Source: Rhodanobacter thiooxydans (lineage in GTDB: Bacteria; Pseudomonadota; Gammaproteobacteria; Xanthomonadales; Rhodanobacteraceae). Taken from it: 64,000 nucleotides of DNA. Positions 1 to 8,659 of this stretch are shown in pieces. Each line of letters starts with the position of its first letter. The stretch's first letter is position 1. The DNA lies in contig NZ_CP127409.1 of assembly GCF_030291135.1 (NCBI RefSeq), positions 992,001 through 1,056,000 of the forward strand. Direction: 5' to 3'. A program made the translations under genes and the position numbers. The notes under the pieces were generated by a model that was not told the origin of the DNA, searched no databases, and saw only the letters and a list, made by a program, of their open reading frames with translations.

Positions 1-2
1 TC

Positions 3-395
3 GTGCAGCACGTGCTGGCGATGGATTCGATCTTCCCCGACGCCAGCGTCCATTACCGCGCGATCCATGCGCCGCTGCTGCAGCATGCGGCCTATGTGCT
101 GATCATCGCCATCGAAACGCTGGCCGCCGTGCTGTGCGGGCTGGGTGCGTGGCGCCTGTGGCGTGCGCGCCGCGCGCCGGCTGCGCTGTTCCGCCGGAGT
201 GCACGTGTCGCCGTGGCCGGGCTCACGCTGGGCCTGCTGCTGTGGCTGGGCGGCTTCATGGCGATCGGCGGCGAATGGTTCGGCATGTGGATGTCCACGC
301 AGTGGAACGGGCTGGCCAGTGCGTTCCGTTTCGTCGTGGTGCTTTTGCTGGCGCTGGTCTGCCTGGGCCAGCGCGACGACGAGCTCGACGATTGA
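3..395 (+). CDS. DUF2165-like small integral membrane protein, 5' end outside the window
   Basis: The frame is open from the window edge to a TGA. The visible protein has three hydrophobic helices: around residues 27-52, 67-90 and 106-122. It also has a WFGMWMSTQWNG stretch before the last helix. This resembles the DUF2165 family of predicted small membrane proteins, which normally have about 160 residues and four helices. The first helix and the true start are therefore probably to the left of the window, and the GTG at base 3 should not be taken as the start. No function is known for the family. The next gene begins 2 bases after the stop, so the two are probably co-transcribed. Confidence 0.6.
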   Translation: MQHVLAMDSIFPDASVHYRAIHAPLLQHAAYVLIIAIETLAAVLCGLGAWRLWRARRAPAALFRRSARVAVAGLTLGLLLWLGGFMAIGGEWFGMWMSTQWNGLASAFRFVVVLLLALVCLGQRDDELDD

Positions 396-397
396 AG

Positions 398-1459
398 ATG
401 GCCGATCACCGCACCCGCCACTTCCGCAACAACCTTCGCATCGAGCGCGACAACGCCGCGCTTTACGGCCGGTTGGCCGAGCTGGCCGACGATGCGCGGC
501 TGAGCCAGGTCTACCGGCGCATTGCCGCGGGCGAGCACAGCAATGCGCAGTTCTGGGAAGCGCGCCTGCGCGAAGTGGGCCAGGCCGTGCCGCCACCGCG
601 GATCGGCCCGCGCGTGCGCGCACTGAGCTGGTTCGCGCAGCGTTTCGGCACCGAATTCGTGATGCCGACCGTGGTGCGGCTGGCGCATGCCGACCATCAG
701 GTCACGCCGGTCGATCGCAGCGGCCATCGCGATCATTTCCCGTTGTCGCAGGCGGCCGGTCCGCACGGGCTGCGCCATCGCGCGCAGAGCGGCAACACCT
801 TGCGTGCCGCCGTGCTCGGCGCCAACGACGGGCTGGTTTCCAACGTCAGCCTGGTGATGGGCATGGCTGGCGCCGCCACCGGCGATCGCGCCGTGCTGCT
901 GGCAGGCCTGGCGGGCCTGGTCGCGGGCGCGTGCTCGATGGCGCTGGGCGAGTGGCTTTCGGTCAACAGCTCGCGCGAGTTCTACCAGGCGCAGATCACC
1001 GAACGCGCCGAACGCCTGGCCGTGGCGCCGGAAGACGGCCTCGAACACATCGCCGGTTTCTATCGCGAAAAAGGCCTGGAGCCAGCCGCCGCCGAGCACC
1101 TGGCCGAACACATCGCCGAAACGCCACGCGCCGCGCTGGACATGCTGGTGCGCGAAGACCTGGGCGTCGATCCGGCCGAACTGGGCGGGTCGGCGTGGGG
1201 TGCGGCGATCTCCTCGTTCTGCCTGTTCGCCTGCGGTGCGCTGTTCCCGGTGGCGCCGTATTTCTTCCTCGGCGGCTATTCCGCCCTGTTGGCCAGCGCG
1301 TGTTCCACTGCCGCCGGGCTGGCCCTGATCGGCATCGGCACCTCGCTGTTCACCGGGCGCAGCATGCTGTTCTCGATCGCCCGCCAGTTCGGCATCACGG
1401 CCGCCGCCGCCGCGATCACCTACGGCGTGGGGCACCTGCTCGGCGTGGTGCTGAGCTAG
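398..1459 (+). CDS. VIT1/CCC1-family metal transporter with N-terminal ferritin-like domain (353 aa)
   Basis: Residues 1-100 form a soluble helical domain with E16, Y23 and a GEHSNAQFWE segment (E46, H47, E54), typical of the ferritin/rubrerythrin-like domain fused to some VIT1 proteins. The C-terminal part has the VIT1 hallmark GANDGLVSN, then hydrophobic helices including an ALGEWLS turn, and two or three helices near the C-terminus. The family moves Fe2+ or Mn2+ across membranes. The fusion suggests iron sensing or delivery at the inner membrane. The ATG at 398 was chosen because it lies 2 bases past the previous stop and begins the ferritin-like domain. Substrate metal cannot be told from sequence. 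Confidence 0.82.
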   Translation: MADHRTRHFRNNLRIERDNAALYGRLAELADDARLSQVYRRIAAGEHSNAQFWEARLREVGQAVPPPRIGPRVRALSWFAQRFGTEFVMPTVVRLAHADHQVTPVDRSGHRDHFPLSQAAGPHGLRHRAQSGNTLRAAVLGANDGLVSNVSLVMGMAGAATGDRAVLLAGLAGLVAGACSMALGEWLSVNSSREFYQAQITERAERLAVAPEDGLEHIAGFYREKGLEPAAAEHLAEHIAETPRAALDMLVREDLGVDPAELGGSAWGAAISSFCLFACGALFPVAPYFFLGGYSALLASACSTAAGLALIGIGTSLFTGRSMLFSIARQFGITAAAAAITYGVGHLLGVVLS

Positions 1460-1466
1460 CTTGGTA

Positions 1467-1493
1467 TGCTGCGTCATCACCCCTGATGCAGCA
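1467..1493. other. Hairpin in the dapE leader
   Basis: Bases 1467-1476 and 1484-1493 are complementary over 10 positions, with one G-U pair when transcribed, around a 7-base loop. It sits 8 bases after the transporter stop and 11 bases before the dapE ATG. There is no T-run, so it may be a weak terminator or a leader structure. Confidence 0.3.
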
Positions 1494-1504
1494 CGCAAAG
1501 ACCC

Positions 1505-2644
1505 ATGTCCGACGTCCTCGAACTTGCCTGTGACCTCATCCGCCGCCGTTCGGTGACGCCGGAAGACGCCGGTTGCCTGCCCTTGATCGGCAAACGCCTG
1601 GAACGCGCGGGCTTCCGCGTCGAACACCTGCGCTATGGCGAAGTCGACAATCTGTGGGCGACCCATGGGGCAACCGGCCCCACGCTGATCTTTCTCGGCC
1701 ACACCGACGTGGTGCCAAGTGGCCCGGAAGCCGCGTGGCAAAGCCCGCCGTTCGAGCCGACCCTCAAGGATGGCCGTCTATACGGCCGCGGCGCTGCCGA
1801 CATGAAAGGCTCGGTGGCGGCGATGGTGGTGGCGCTGGAGCAGTTCGTGGCGGCGCATCCGGACCACCGCGGCCGGCTCGGCCTGCTGCTGACCAGTGAC
1901 GAGGAAGGCCCGACCAACCTCGACGGCGTGCGCCGGGTGGTCGAGCATTTTCGCGAGCGTGGCGAGCGCATCGACTGGTGCGTGGTGGGCGAGCCGTCGG
2001 CGAAGGAGACACTGGGCGACCTGATCCGCGTGGGACGCCGCGGCTCGCTCTCCGGCACGCTTGTCGTGCGCGGCGTGCAGGGCCACGTGGCGTATCCCGA
2101 GAAAGCGCTGAACCCGATCCACGCCTTCGCTCCCGCGCTGGCCGAACTCGCCGCCACGCGCTGGGACGAAGGCAACGGCGATTTCCCGCCCACCTCGTTC
2201 CAGGTCTCCAACCTCAACGCCGGCACCGGCGCGAACAACGTGATTCCCGGCGAACTCACCGCACTGGTCAACTTCCGCTACTGCACCGCCAGCCGTGCCG
2301 ACGACCTGCGCGCGCGCACCGAGGAAATCCTGCAGCGGCATGGCCTGGACTTCACGCTGGACTGGAACCTCTCCGGTGAACCGTTCCTCACCCCGCCCGG
2401 CGGCATCCTGCGTGAAACCGTGGTGGCCGTCTGCCGCGAGCTGTGCGGCATCGACCCCGAACAAAGCACCGGCGGCGGCACCTCCGACGGCCGCTTCATC
2501 GCGCCGCTGGGCGCCGAGGTGGTCGAGCTCGGGCCGGTCAACGCGACCATCCACAAGGTCGACGAGTGCGTGGATGTGGCGGAGCTTGAGAAGCTGCCGG
2601 CGGTGTATCGGGCGGTGTGCGAGCGACTGCTGGCCGCTACCTGA
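1505..2644 (+). CDS. dapE: Succinyl-diaminopimelate desuccinylase (379 aa)
   Basis: A zinc-dependent M20 peptidase-family enzyme that hydrolyses N-succinyl-LL-diaminopimelate to LL-diaminopimelate and succinate in lysine and peptidoglycan-precursor synthesis. It acts in the cytoplasm. Visible motifs are GHTDVVPSG (65-73, metal ligands H66 and D68), GRGAADMKG with bridging D99, and SDEEGP with catalytic E133 and ligand E134. The dimerisation lid and the C-terminal TIHKVDE histidine are also present. At 379 residues it has the usual length (about 375). The ribosome-binding site is weak (GCAAAGACCC before the ATG). It stands alone and converges with the nos operon. Confidence 0.95.
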   Translation: MSDVLELACDLIRRRSVTPEDAGCLPLIGKRLERAGFRVEHLRYGEVDNLWATHGATGPTLIFLGHTDVVPSGPEAAWQSPPFEPTLKDGRLYGRGAADMKGSVAAMVVALEQFVAAHPDHRGRLGLLLTSDEEGPTNLDGVRRVVEHFRERGERIDWCVVGEPSAKETLGDLIRVGRRGSLSGTLVVRGVQGHVAYPEKALNPIHAFAPALAELAATRWDEGNGDFPPTSFQVSNLNAGTGANNVIPGELTALVNFRYCTASRADDLRARTEEILQRHGLDFTLDWNLSGEPFLTPPGGILRETVVAVCRELCGIDPEQSTGGGTSDGRFIAPLGAEVVELGPVNATIHKVDECVDVAELEKLPAVYRAVCERLLAAT

Positions 2645-2660
2645 CCGGGCGATGACGCTT

Positions 2661-2680
2661 CGGCCGGCGATTGCCGGCCG
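2661..2680. terminator. Candidate bidirectional terminator hairpin between dapE and tatA
   Basis: CGGCCGGC (2661-2668), loop GATT, GCCGGCCG (2673-2680): a perfect 8-bp stem in the 69-bp gap between two convergent genes. No long T-tract follows on either strand, so its strength is uncertain. Confidence 0.45.
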
Positions 2681-2713
2681 TCGTTGCGGTGCCCGCACCA
2701 GGTAATCAGCGCA

Positions 2714-2917
2714 TCAGTGACGTTGCTCGCCATCGGCATCCAGTCGCACCGCCTGCGGCACGCTCTCGTCCGGTGGGTTGTCCTTGAGTCCCTTGCGGAA
2801 ATCGGCGATGGCACTGCCAAGGTCGCGGCCGGCGTTGCGCAGCTTGCCGGTGCCGAACACCAGCAGTGCCAGCACCAGCAACACGATCCAGTGCGAAAAG
2901 CTGTCCAGTCCGAACAT
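2714..2917 (-). CDS. tatA: Twin-arginine translocase TatA/TatE-type subunit (67 aa)
   Basis: A short protein with one N-terminal membrane helix (about 8-24, ending in the FGTGKL hinge), followed by an amphipathic helix and a charged, disordered tail. This is the TatA/TatE plan. TatA oligomers form the passage for folded Tat substrates across the inner membrane. It lies 13 bases past the nosL stop, at the end of the nos operon. NosZ has a Tat signal, so a dedicated TatA for NosZ export is a reasonable inference. No tatB or tatC lies nearby, so this is probably an accessory copy to a full tat locus elsewhere. Confidence 0.85.
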   Translation of the reverse strand: MFGLDSFSHWIVLLVLALLVFGTGKLRNAGRDLGSAIADFRKGLKDNPPDESVPQAVRLDADGEQRH

Positions 2918-2930
2918 GTGTGGATTTCCG

Positions 2931-3584
2931 TTATGGAAGTGGATGAAGCGGCTGCTCCTGCGAGGCAGGCGAGGCCGGTGGTGGCGTGGCCAGCAGGCCG
3001 GTGGATGCCGTGGGTGCAGCCTGGCATTGCAGTGGGCCGCCGGCGTCGGCGGTTGCCCGGGCAGGGCAGCGGTAGTCCAGTGCGGTCACCAGCGCGGGCG
3101 TGATCTCGTCGAAACCGAGCACGGCACCGCCGTGTTCGCGTACGAAGGCTTCGGCTGCCGTGCGGGTGGCGAACGGCGCCAGGGTCGGCCCCATCGAACC
3201 GGGCAGCGGCTGCCAGGCCACGTAGAAGGCGCGGCGCGCGTCGATGAAGCTGACCGCGGCGTGGCTGGGCTGCTGCCAGTCGATGTGGGCACTGTCCTGC
3301 ACGAACAGCTCCTGCAGCGCGGCCTGGTTCTCCGGCTGCAGCACGTAGGCGAAGAAGTCACGGGTGGAGTCGAACACCAGTGGCTTGGCGCGACCTGCGG
3401 TCCACGCCTCCGCGCGCGGGCCGGGCGAGCCGTCCAGGTACATGCCGCACACGGCGCAGGCGTCGTCCGCGTGGGTGTCGACGGCGTGCTTCGCCGGTGG
3501 CGGGTTGCCGCCGCAGCCCGCGAACAGGGCCAGTGCAAGCACCAGGGCGGTGCGGCGGATGGTGGTCATCGGCAAGAGTTGCAT
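2931..3584 (-). CDS. nosL: NosL copper chaperone lipoprotein for nitrous-oxide reductase (217 aa)
   Basis: NosL is an outer-membrane or periplasmic lipoprotein that delivers Cu+ for assembly of the CuZ centre of NosZ. The N-terminus has a lipoprotein signal with lipobox LFAGC (C24). The conserved CAVCGMYL segment follows; its Met and Cys belong to the NosL metal-binding core. The C-terminal 40 residues, rich in Ala and Pro, look disordered and extend beyond a typical NosL. The ATG at 3584 was chosen because AAGGAA lies about 8 bases before it, and because it overlaps the nosY end by fewer bases than a start further upstream would. Confidence 0.9.
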   Translation of the reverse strand: MQLLPMTTIRRTALVLALALFAGCGGNPPPAKHAVDTHADDACAVCGMYLDGSPGPRAEAWTAGRAKPLVFDSTRDFFAYVLQPENQAALQELFVQDSAHIDWQQPSHAAVSFIDARRAFYVAWQPLPGSMGPTLAPFATRTAAEAFVREHGGAVLGFDEITPALVTALDYRCPARATADAGGPLQCQAAPTASTGLLATPPPASPASQEQPLHPLP

Positions 3585-3597
3585 GCGTGGGTTTCCT

Positions 3598-4431
3598 TCA
3601 GACTTCCTTGCGCCGGAACGCAAGCAGTGCCCACGCGAACGGCACCACCGCCCAGCCCAGCAACAGCAGGTCCAGCAGCATCGGCGAATAGGCGTGGTGG
3701 GCGGTCATGCCGGTCAGCAGGTCGTTGCCGGCGCCGTCGCCCAGCGCGGTGAGGTTGACCAGCCGGAACACGTCGACCGGGTTGAGCAGCAGCAGGTATG
3801 GATACACCGCGCGCTCGAGCGGGTTGCCGCCGCTGACCACCAGCAGCGCCAGCAGTGCGAGGTCGAACAGCACCACGCTGGCCAGCCAGCCGATCAGTGC
3901 GAGCCCGGCGGCGCGCGACTTGTCGGCGGTCTGCACGCTGATCAGGCAGGCCAGCCCGACGAAGCAGGCGCCCAGTAGCGAGGCGCTGACGATGAAGCGG
4001 CCGATCTGCAGCCACGCCTGCGCCATCTGCGCCGGCGGCTGCAGCCACTGCATGATCGCTACCGCCAGCCCGAAGCCGGCCAGCGTGGCCACGGCCAGTG
4101 CGCCGCAATGGCCGAGGAACTTGCCGGCCACCAGCTGCCCGCGCGCCAGCGGGTAGCTGAGCATCAGCAGCAGGGTGCCATCGTCGCGCTCGCCGACGAT
4201 GGTGTCGTAGGCAATCAGCAGGCCGATCAGCGGGATCACGAACGCGCCCAGCGTGGTCAGGCTGGCCAGCGTGGCGTCGAACGAGGTGAAGCCCACGCGC
4301 CCGGTCGCCGCGCTGCCGAACCAGGCGATGCCCAGCGCCAGCAGCGCGAACAGGATGGTCAGCGCCACTGTCCAGCGGTTGCGGAAGTCGTCGCGGAACT
4401 CCTTGGCGGCGACGGTCAGAATCGGGTTCAT
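3598..4431 (-). CDS. nosY: NosY ABC-type permease (277 aa)
   Basis: The membrane subunit of the NosDFY machine. It has six hydrophobic helices and an N-terminal segment MNPILTVAAKEFRDDFRNRW typical of ABC-2 permeases of the NosY family. With NosF as ATPase and NosD as periplasmic partner it is needed for copper/sulfur assembly of NosZ. Its ATG overlaps the nosF stop in an ATGA (4428-4431). The length matches known NosY proteins (about 275). Confidence 0.93.
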   Translation of the reverse strand: MNPILTVAAKEFRDDFRNRWTVALTILFALLALGIAWFGSAATGRVGFTSFDATLASLTTLGAFVIPLIGLLIAYDTIVGERDDGTLLLMLSYPLARGQLVAGKFLGHCGALAVATLAGFGLAVAIMQWLQPPAQMAQAWLQIGRFIVSASLLGACFVGLACLISVQTADKSRAAGLALIGWLASVVLFDLALLALLVVSGGNPLERAVYPYLLLLNPVDVFRLVNLTALGDGAGNDLLTGMTAHHAYSPMLLDLLLLGWAVVPFAWALLAFRRKEV

Positions 4432-5357
4432 GCGCGGGCCTCCGCGGTAGCCTGGGGTCCGGCGCCGAGCCAGTCATAGAGCTGCGCCAGGGTGGGTTCG
4501 CGCACGTCGAGATCGACGATCGCGGGGTCGGCCAGCAGTTCGCGCAGCGTGTGCAGCTTGCTGGCGCGCGGCACCTGCAGCTCCAGCCGGCCATCGGGGC
4601 GCGATTGCGCGGAAAGGCCGCCGGTTTCAAGGCGTGCGAGCAATTCCGGCATGGCCTGCTCGCGCGGGCGCAACAGTACCTGCGCCGGCAGTGCGGCCGC
4701 CTCGCCCAGTGCATGCAGGCTGCCGGCGGCGAGCAGGCGGCCCTGGCGCAGGATCAGCGCGCCGTCGATGTGCGGCTCCAGCTCGGCCAGCAGGTGCGAG
4801 GAGACCAGCACGCAACGGCCGTCCGCGCGCAGCTCGCCGACGATGCGGTACAGCTCGCGGGTGGCCTGCGGGTCGAGGCCGGTGGTCGGTTCGTCCAGCA
4901 GCACCAGTTCGGGCGAGCCGAGCAGCGCCTGCGCCAGGCCCAGGCGCTGGCGCATGCCCTTGGAGTAGGTGCCGACGCGGCGGTCGGCGGCGTGCGCCAG
5001 GCCGACGCGCTCCAGCAGCGCCGCTACCTGGCTGCGCGGCGCCTGCTTCAGCCGGGCCAGGTAGTCGAGCAGTTCGCGCCCGCTCAGGCTGGCGTAGAAG
5101 GTGGCGCTCTCGGGCAGGTAGCCGATGCGCCGGCGCAACGCGTGCGCGCGCCACGGCGACTGGCCGAGCACCTCGAGGCGGCCGCCGCTGGGCGCGATCA
5201 GGCCAAGAATGAGTTTGATCAGCGTGGACTTGCCCGCGCCGTTGTGGCCGAGCAGGCCGATCACCTGGCCGCGCGGCACGCAGGCGGTGACGCCGTCGAG
5301 CGCGGCGAGCGCGCCGTAGCGCTTGGCCAGGGCGTCCAGTTCGATGGCGTGGTTCAT
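4428..5357 (-). CDS. nosF: NosF ABC-transporter ATPase (309 aa)
   Basis: Cytoplasmic ATPase of NosDFY. Walker A is GHNGAGKST (37-45), the ABC signature is YSKGMRQRLGLA, and Walker B is VLLDEPTTGLDP. The C-terminal extension of about 80 residues is normal for NosF. The ATG at 5357 overlaps the nosD stop by 4 bases (ATGA) and starts the protein directly before the first beta strand, so the longer upstream open frame is not used. Confidence 0.94.
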   Translation of the reverse strand: MNHAIELDALAKRYGALAALDGVTACVPRGQVIGLLGHNGAGKSTLIKLILGLIAPSGGRLEVLGQSPWRAHALRRRIGYLPESATFYASLSGRELLDYLARLKQAPRSQVAALLERVGLAHAADRRVGTYSKGMRQRLGLAQALLGSPELVLLDEPTTGLDPQATRELYRIVGELRADGRCVLVSSHLLAELEPHIDGALILRQGRLLAAGSLHALGEAAALPAQVLLRPREQAMPELLARLETGGLSAQSRPDGRLELQVPRASKLHTLRELLADPAIVDLDVREPTLAQLYDWLGAGPQATAEARA

Positions 5358-6619
5358 GGGTTGGGGTCGGAAGTTTTCATCAGCGGGTGGCTGTCCTGCA
5401 CCGAGGGCGGCGTGAACACCGGGAACGCGCGCTGCACGTAGCGCATCAGCAGCACCGCGGGGCTGGACATCAGGTTGCGTGCGGTGGGGTATTTCCACAG
5501 CAGCACGTCGACGCCGTCGTTGGGGCGGAACGGCACGTCGCCGATGCCGTCGGCGTCCAGGTCCCAGCCGAGGTAGTCGCTCCAGAAATTGCCGCGGCCG
5601 TGCGCCGACCATTCCTGGGCGAGGTTCTGCACGTACTTCACCTGGATGCGGTTGTCCACGAAGCGGTTGCTCCACAGGCGGTTGTTTTCCGAGCCGGCGG
5701 TCACGTGGATGCCGATCTGCGAGTCGGCGACGAGGTTGTCGTGGAAGTCGTTGAACTGCGACAGGTAGACGAACAGGCCCTTGCCCTCGGTACCGTCGAT
5801 GGTGCCGCCGGCGTCGTCGCTCTGGCCGTTGACGCGGTAGACACGGTTGCCGGCGATCTCGCTGTGCGAGATGTAGTTGAGCAGGAAGCCGTAGGACTTC
5901 TCGTCCTCGGAGCTGTTGCCGATCACCTTCAGGTGGTGCGAGGACATCAGCGCGTAGCCGGCCAGGTTGCCGTGGCTGACGTTGTCCAGCAGCAGGTTGT
6001 CCTGCGAATACATGTAGTGGATGCCGTAGCGCACGCCGTGCACCACGTTGCGCGCGATGGTGTTGTGCGGGCTGACGTAGACGTAGATGCCGTCGCGCGA
6101 ATTGGCCACGTCGTTGCTCTCGATGGTGCAGCCGGTGTCGTTCCACAGGTGGATGCCATCGCCGCGATCGGCCACGCGCAGGTTGCGCATGCCGCGAATC
6201 ACGTTGTGCGCCACGCGCACGTTGGCGGCGCCGTCAAGGTAGACACCGAACAGGCTGTCCTCGATGCGGTTGCCCTCGAGCGTGACCTCGCGTGCGTGGC
6301 GCTCGACGAAGATGCCAGCGTTCATCGCGGTGAGGTCGCTGCCGCTGTGGCGCAGGGTCAGGCCGCGCACGGTGACGTTCGACGCGCCGATGCGCACGAC
6401 ATCGCCGCTGCCGCCGCCGTCGAGAATCGCACCGGGCTCGCCAGTCAGGGTGATCGCCTTGTCCAGCTTCAGATGCACGGCATGCACGCCGGCCGGCACG
6501 CTGACCGTGGCGCCGGGCGGCGCCGCGGCCACGGCCTGTTCCAGCGACGCGTCCGCGTGTGCCGGCAGTGCCAGCAGCAGGAGCAGGATCGGGATGGCGA
6601 GGCAGCGAAGCATGGACAT
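5354..6619 (-). CDS. nosD: NosD periplasmic copper-site maturation protein (421 aa)
   Basis: A right-handed parallel beta-helix protein of the CASH/PbH1 type, exported to the periplasm, where it docks on NosFY and takes part in CuZ assembly. An N-terminal signal peptide (about residues 1-22, ending PAHADA) is followed by many NxVxxNxI-like coils, including GIYVYVSPHNTI and GIHYMYSQDN. The C-terminus carries the conserved DYLGWDLDADGIGDVPF segment. Two nearby ATGs (6619 and 6613) could start it; the first is used. It begins 56 bases after the nosZ stop, the largest gap inside the operon core. Confidence 0.93.
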   Translation of the reverse strand: MSMLRCLAIPILLLLLALPAHADASLEQAVAAAPPGATVSVPAGVHAVHLKLDKAITLTGEPGAILDGGGSGDVVRIGASNVTVRGLTLRHSGSDLTAMNAGIFVERHAREVTLEGNRIEDSLFGVYLDGAANVRVAHNVIRGMRNLRVADRGDGIHLWNDTGCTIESNDVANSRDGIYVYVSPHNTIARNVVHGVRYGIHYMYSQDNLLLDNVSHGNLAGYALMSSHHLKVIGNSSEDEKSYGFLLNYISHSEIAGNRVYRVNGQSDDAGGTIDGTEGKGLFVYLSQFNDFHDNLVADSQIGIHVTAGSENNRLWSNRFVDNRIQVKYVQNLAQEWSAHGRGNFWSDYLGWDLDADGIGDVPFRPNDGVDVLLWKYPTARNLMSSPAVLLMRYVQRAFPVFTPPSVQDSHPLMKTSDPNP

Positions 6620-6675
6620 GGCAGCGGACGACCCGGCCGTGCCGCCGCGCGTGCTGCGCGACGGCACGGCACGGC

Positions 6676-8640
6676 TCAGGCCTCGACCAGCATCCGCCCG
6701 CTCATCTCCATGTGCATCGCATGGCAGAAGAACGTGCAGTAGTACCAGAACACCCCCGCCTTGTCGGCGGTGAAGGTGGCCGAGGCGGTGGCGCCGGGGC
6801 TGATCTCCATGTTGATGCCGTAGTTGACGATGCAGAAGCCGTGGCTCACGTCCTCCACCGCGTCGATGTTGGTCACCACCACGGTCACCTCGTCGCCCTT
6901 CTTCACCTTGAAGCTGCCCATGCCGAAGATCGGCGCAGCCGAGGTCATGTACACGAACACCTTGCGGCCTTCGCGGATGACCTTGCTGTCGGACAGCACG
7001 TTGACGCCGTGTTTCTTGGCCATCGCCACCGTCTCGGCGAAGAACGGGTCGTCGCGGTCCCAGCTCTTCTTGACCTTGTCGATCAGCAGCCGGCGGTGCA
7101 GCAGGATCACGTCGTGCGGCTCGGCGTAGACCGGGCCGTCGGCGACCAGCTTCATGGTTTCGCCGGAGATGTCGATCAGCTGGTCGTTGTCCGGGTGCAG
7201 CGGGCCGGTGGGCAGGAAGCGGTCCTTGGAGAACTTGTTCAGCGACACCAGCCACTTGCCGTCGGCATCGCGGGTCTCGCCCATCGAGGTATGGCAGTGC
7301 CCGGGCTGGTAGGCCACGTCGATCTTCTGGCGCAGGTAGTTGACCTTCTTGCCGTCGTGGGCGGCGATCGCGTCGGCGATGTTCCACTTGGCGATCTGGC
7401 TGTCGATGAACAGCGTGGTGTAGGCGTTGCCGCGGCCGTCGTAGGCGGTATGCAACGGCCCCAGGCCCAGCTCGGGTTCGGCCACCACCACGTCGCGCGG
7501 GTCCTTGAGCTTGCCGGCGAACCAGTCGTCGATGCGGCTCCATTCCATCACGGTGACGGTGGGCGAGAGCTTGCCGTTGGCCACCACGTACTTGCCGTCG
7601 GGGCTGGCGTTGATGCCGTGCGGGTTCTTCGGAATCGGGATGTACAGCGTGAACGACGAGCCGTGGCGGCCGTCCAGCACCGGCACCTTGGAGCTGCCGA
7701 TGGTCTTGAAGTCGCCTTTCTTCACCGCCTCCTCGATGCGCGCGATGTTGAACACCACCGCCCAGTCGCGCTCGGCCTGCATCGTGCTGGGCAGGTCCAT
7801 GCCCTTTTCGCTGTTGTAGCAGGTGGAGATGGCGTACTTGCCGGCGTAGTCGGCCTCGGTGTTGTCCAGGTTGCCGTCCACCAGCACCTGCCAGGCCACT
7901 TCCATGGTGTCGCCGTCGAGCGCGCTGAACATGGTCTGGTACTTGGCCGGGTCTTCCAGGTCGCGGCCGTCGTTCGGTGCCGGAATCAGGAACTCGCCGT
8001 TGGCGAACACGTAGCCGGTACGCGGCGCGCGCTGCACGCGCAGGCCGTGGATCGCCTGCACGTTGGGCACGTCGGTGATGCGGTCGGTGCGCATCACGTC
8101 GCAGCGGATGCGCGCGACGCGGGTGTGCGCCTTGTCGTTGATGAAGATGTAGCGGCCGTCGTAGTGGCCGTCGGTCTGGCTCATGTGCGGGTGGTGGCAG
8201 TCGCCGCCGGGCGGGAAGTTCGGCCCGAGCACGCGCTTGCTCTCGTTGGTGACGCCCCAGCCGATGGTGAAGTCGGGGTTGAACACCGGGATGCGCATCA
8301 GCTCGCGCATCGAGGGCACGCCGACCAGGCGCACCTCGCCGGACTGGCCGCCGCTCCAGAAGCCGTAGTACTCGTCGAGCTGGCCGGGTGGCACGTGATC
8401 GGAGGCCGCCGCGTGCTCGCCTTGCTCGTGGCGGTCCTCGCCATCATGTCCGGCGGCGGCGCCGGCTGCGCCCGCAGGCTCACCCTTCCTGCCGCAGCCT
8501 GCCAACGCCAGTCCCGCCGCGCCGGCGAGGCCGGCCAGCGCGCTGTTCTTCATGAAGTTGCGGCGCGCGGGGTTGCCCGGTTCCGCGGTCTGGCCGGACT
8601 GGCCGGTCGGGTTGCTCGATTCGTCGTGCATGGCATTCAT
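6676..8640 (-). CDS. nosZ: Nitrous-oxide reductase, Tat-exported clade I type (654 aa)
   Basis: Catalyses N2O + 2 H+ + 2 e- to N2 + H2O, the last step of denitrification, in the periplasm. The N-terminus has a twin-arginine motif RRNFMK (26-31) and a hydrophobic stretch, placing it in the Tat-dependent clade I. A seven-bladed propeller follows, with the CuZ ligand motif DCHHPH. The C-terminal cupredoxin domain holds the CuA site C635-TFF-C639-HAM-H643-ME-M646. The residue usually Trp between the cysteines is Phe637; only its backbone is a ligand, so activity should be kept. The Tat hydrophobic region ends in LALAGC (C49), which also reads as a lipobox; see findings. No clear ribosome-binding site is seen, and M4 is an alternative start. 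Confidence 0.96.
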   Translation of the reverse strand: MNAMHDESSNPTGQSGQTAEPGNPARRNFMKNSALAGLAGAAGLALAGCGRKGEPAGAAGAAAGHDGEDRHEQGEHAAASDHVPPGQLDEYYGFWSGGQSGEVRLVGVPSMRELMRIPVFNPDFTIGWGVTNESKRVLGPNFPPGGDCHHPHMSQTDGHYDGRYIFINDKAHTRVARIRCDVMRTDRITDVPNVQAIHGLRVQRAPRTGYVFANGEFLIPAPNDGRDLEDPAKYQTMFSALDGDTMEVAWQVLVDGNLDNTEADYAGKYAISTCYNSEKGMDLPSTMQAERDWAVVFNIARIEEAVKKGDFKTIGSSKVPVLDGRHGSSFTLYIPIPKNPHGINASPDGKYVVANGKLSPTVTVMEWSRIDDWFAGKLKDPRDVVVAEPELGLGPLHTAYDGRGNAYTTLFIDSQIAKWNIADAIAAHDGKKVNYLRQKIDVAYQPGHCHTSMGETRDADGKWLVSLNKFSKDRFLPTGPLHPDNDQLIDISGETMKLVADGPVYAEPHDVILLHRRLLIDKVKKSWDRDDPFFAETVAMAKKHGVNVLSDSKVIREGRKVFVYMTSAAPIFGMGSFKVKKGDEVTVVVTNIDAVEDVSHGFCIVNYGINMEISPGATASATFTADKAGVFWYYCTFFCHAMHMEMSGRMLVEA

Positions 8641-8659
8641 CCGTTCGGATCGTGGTGGG

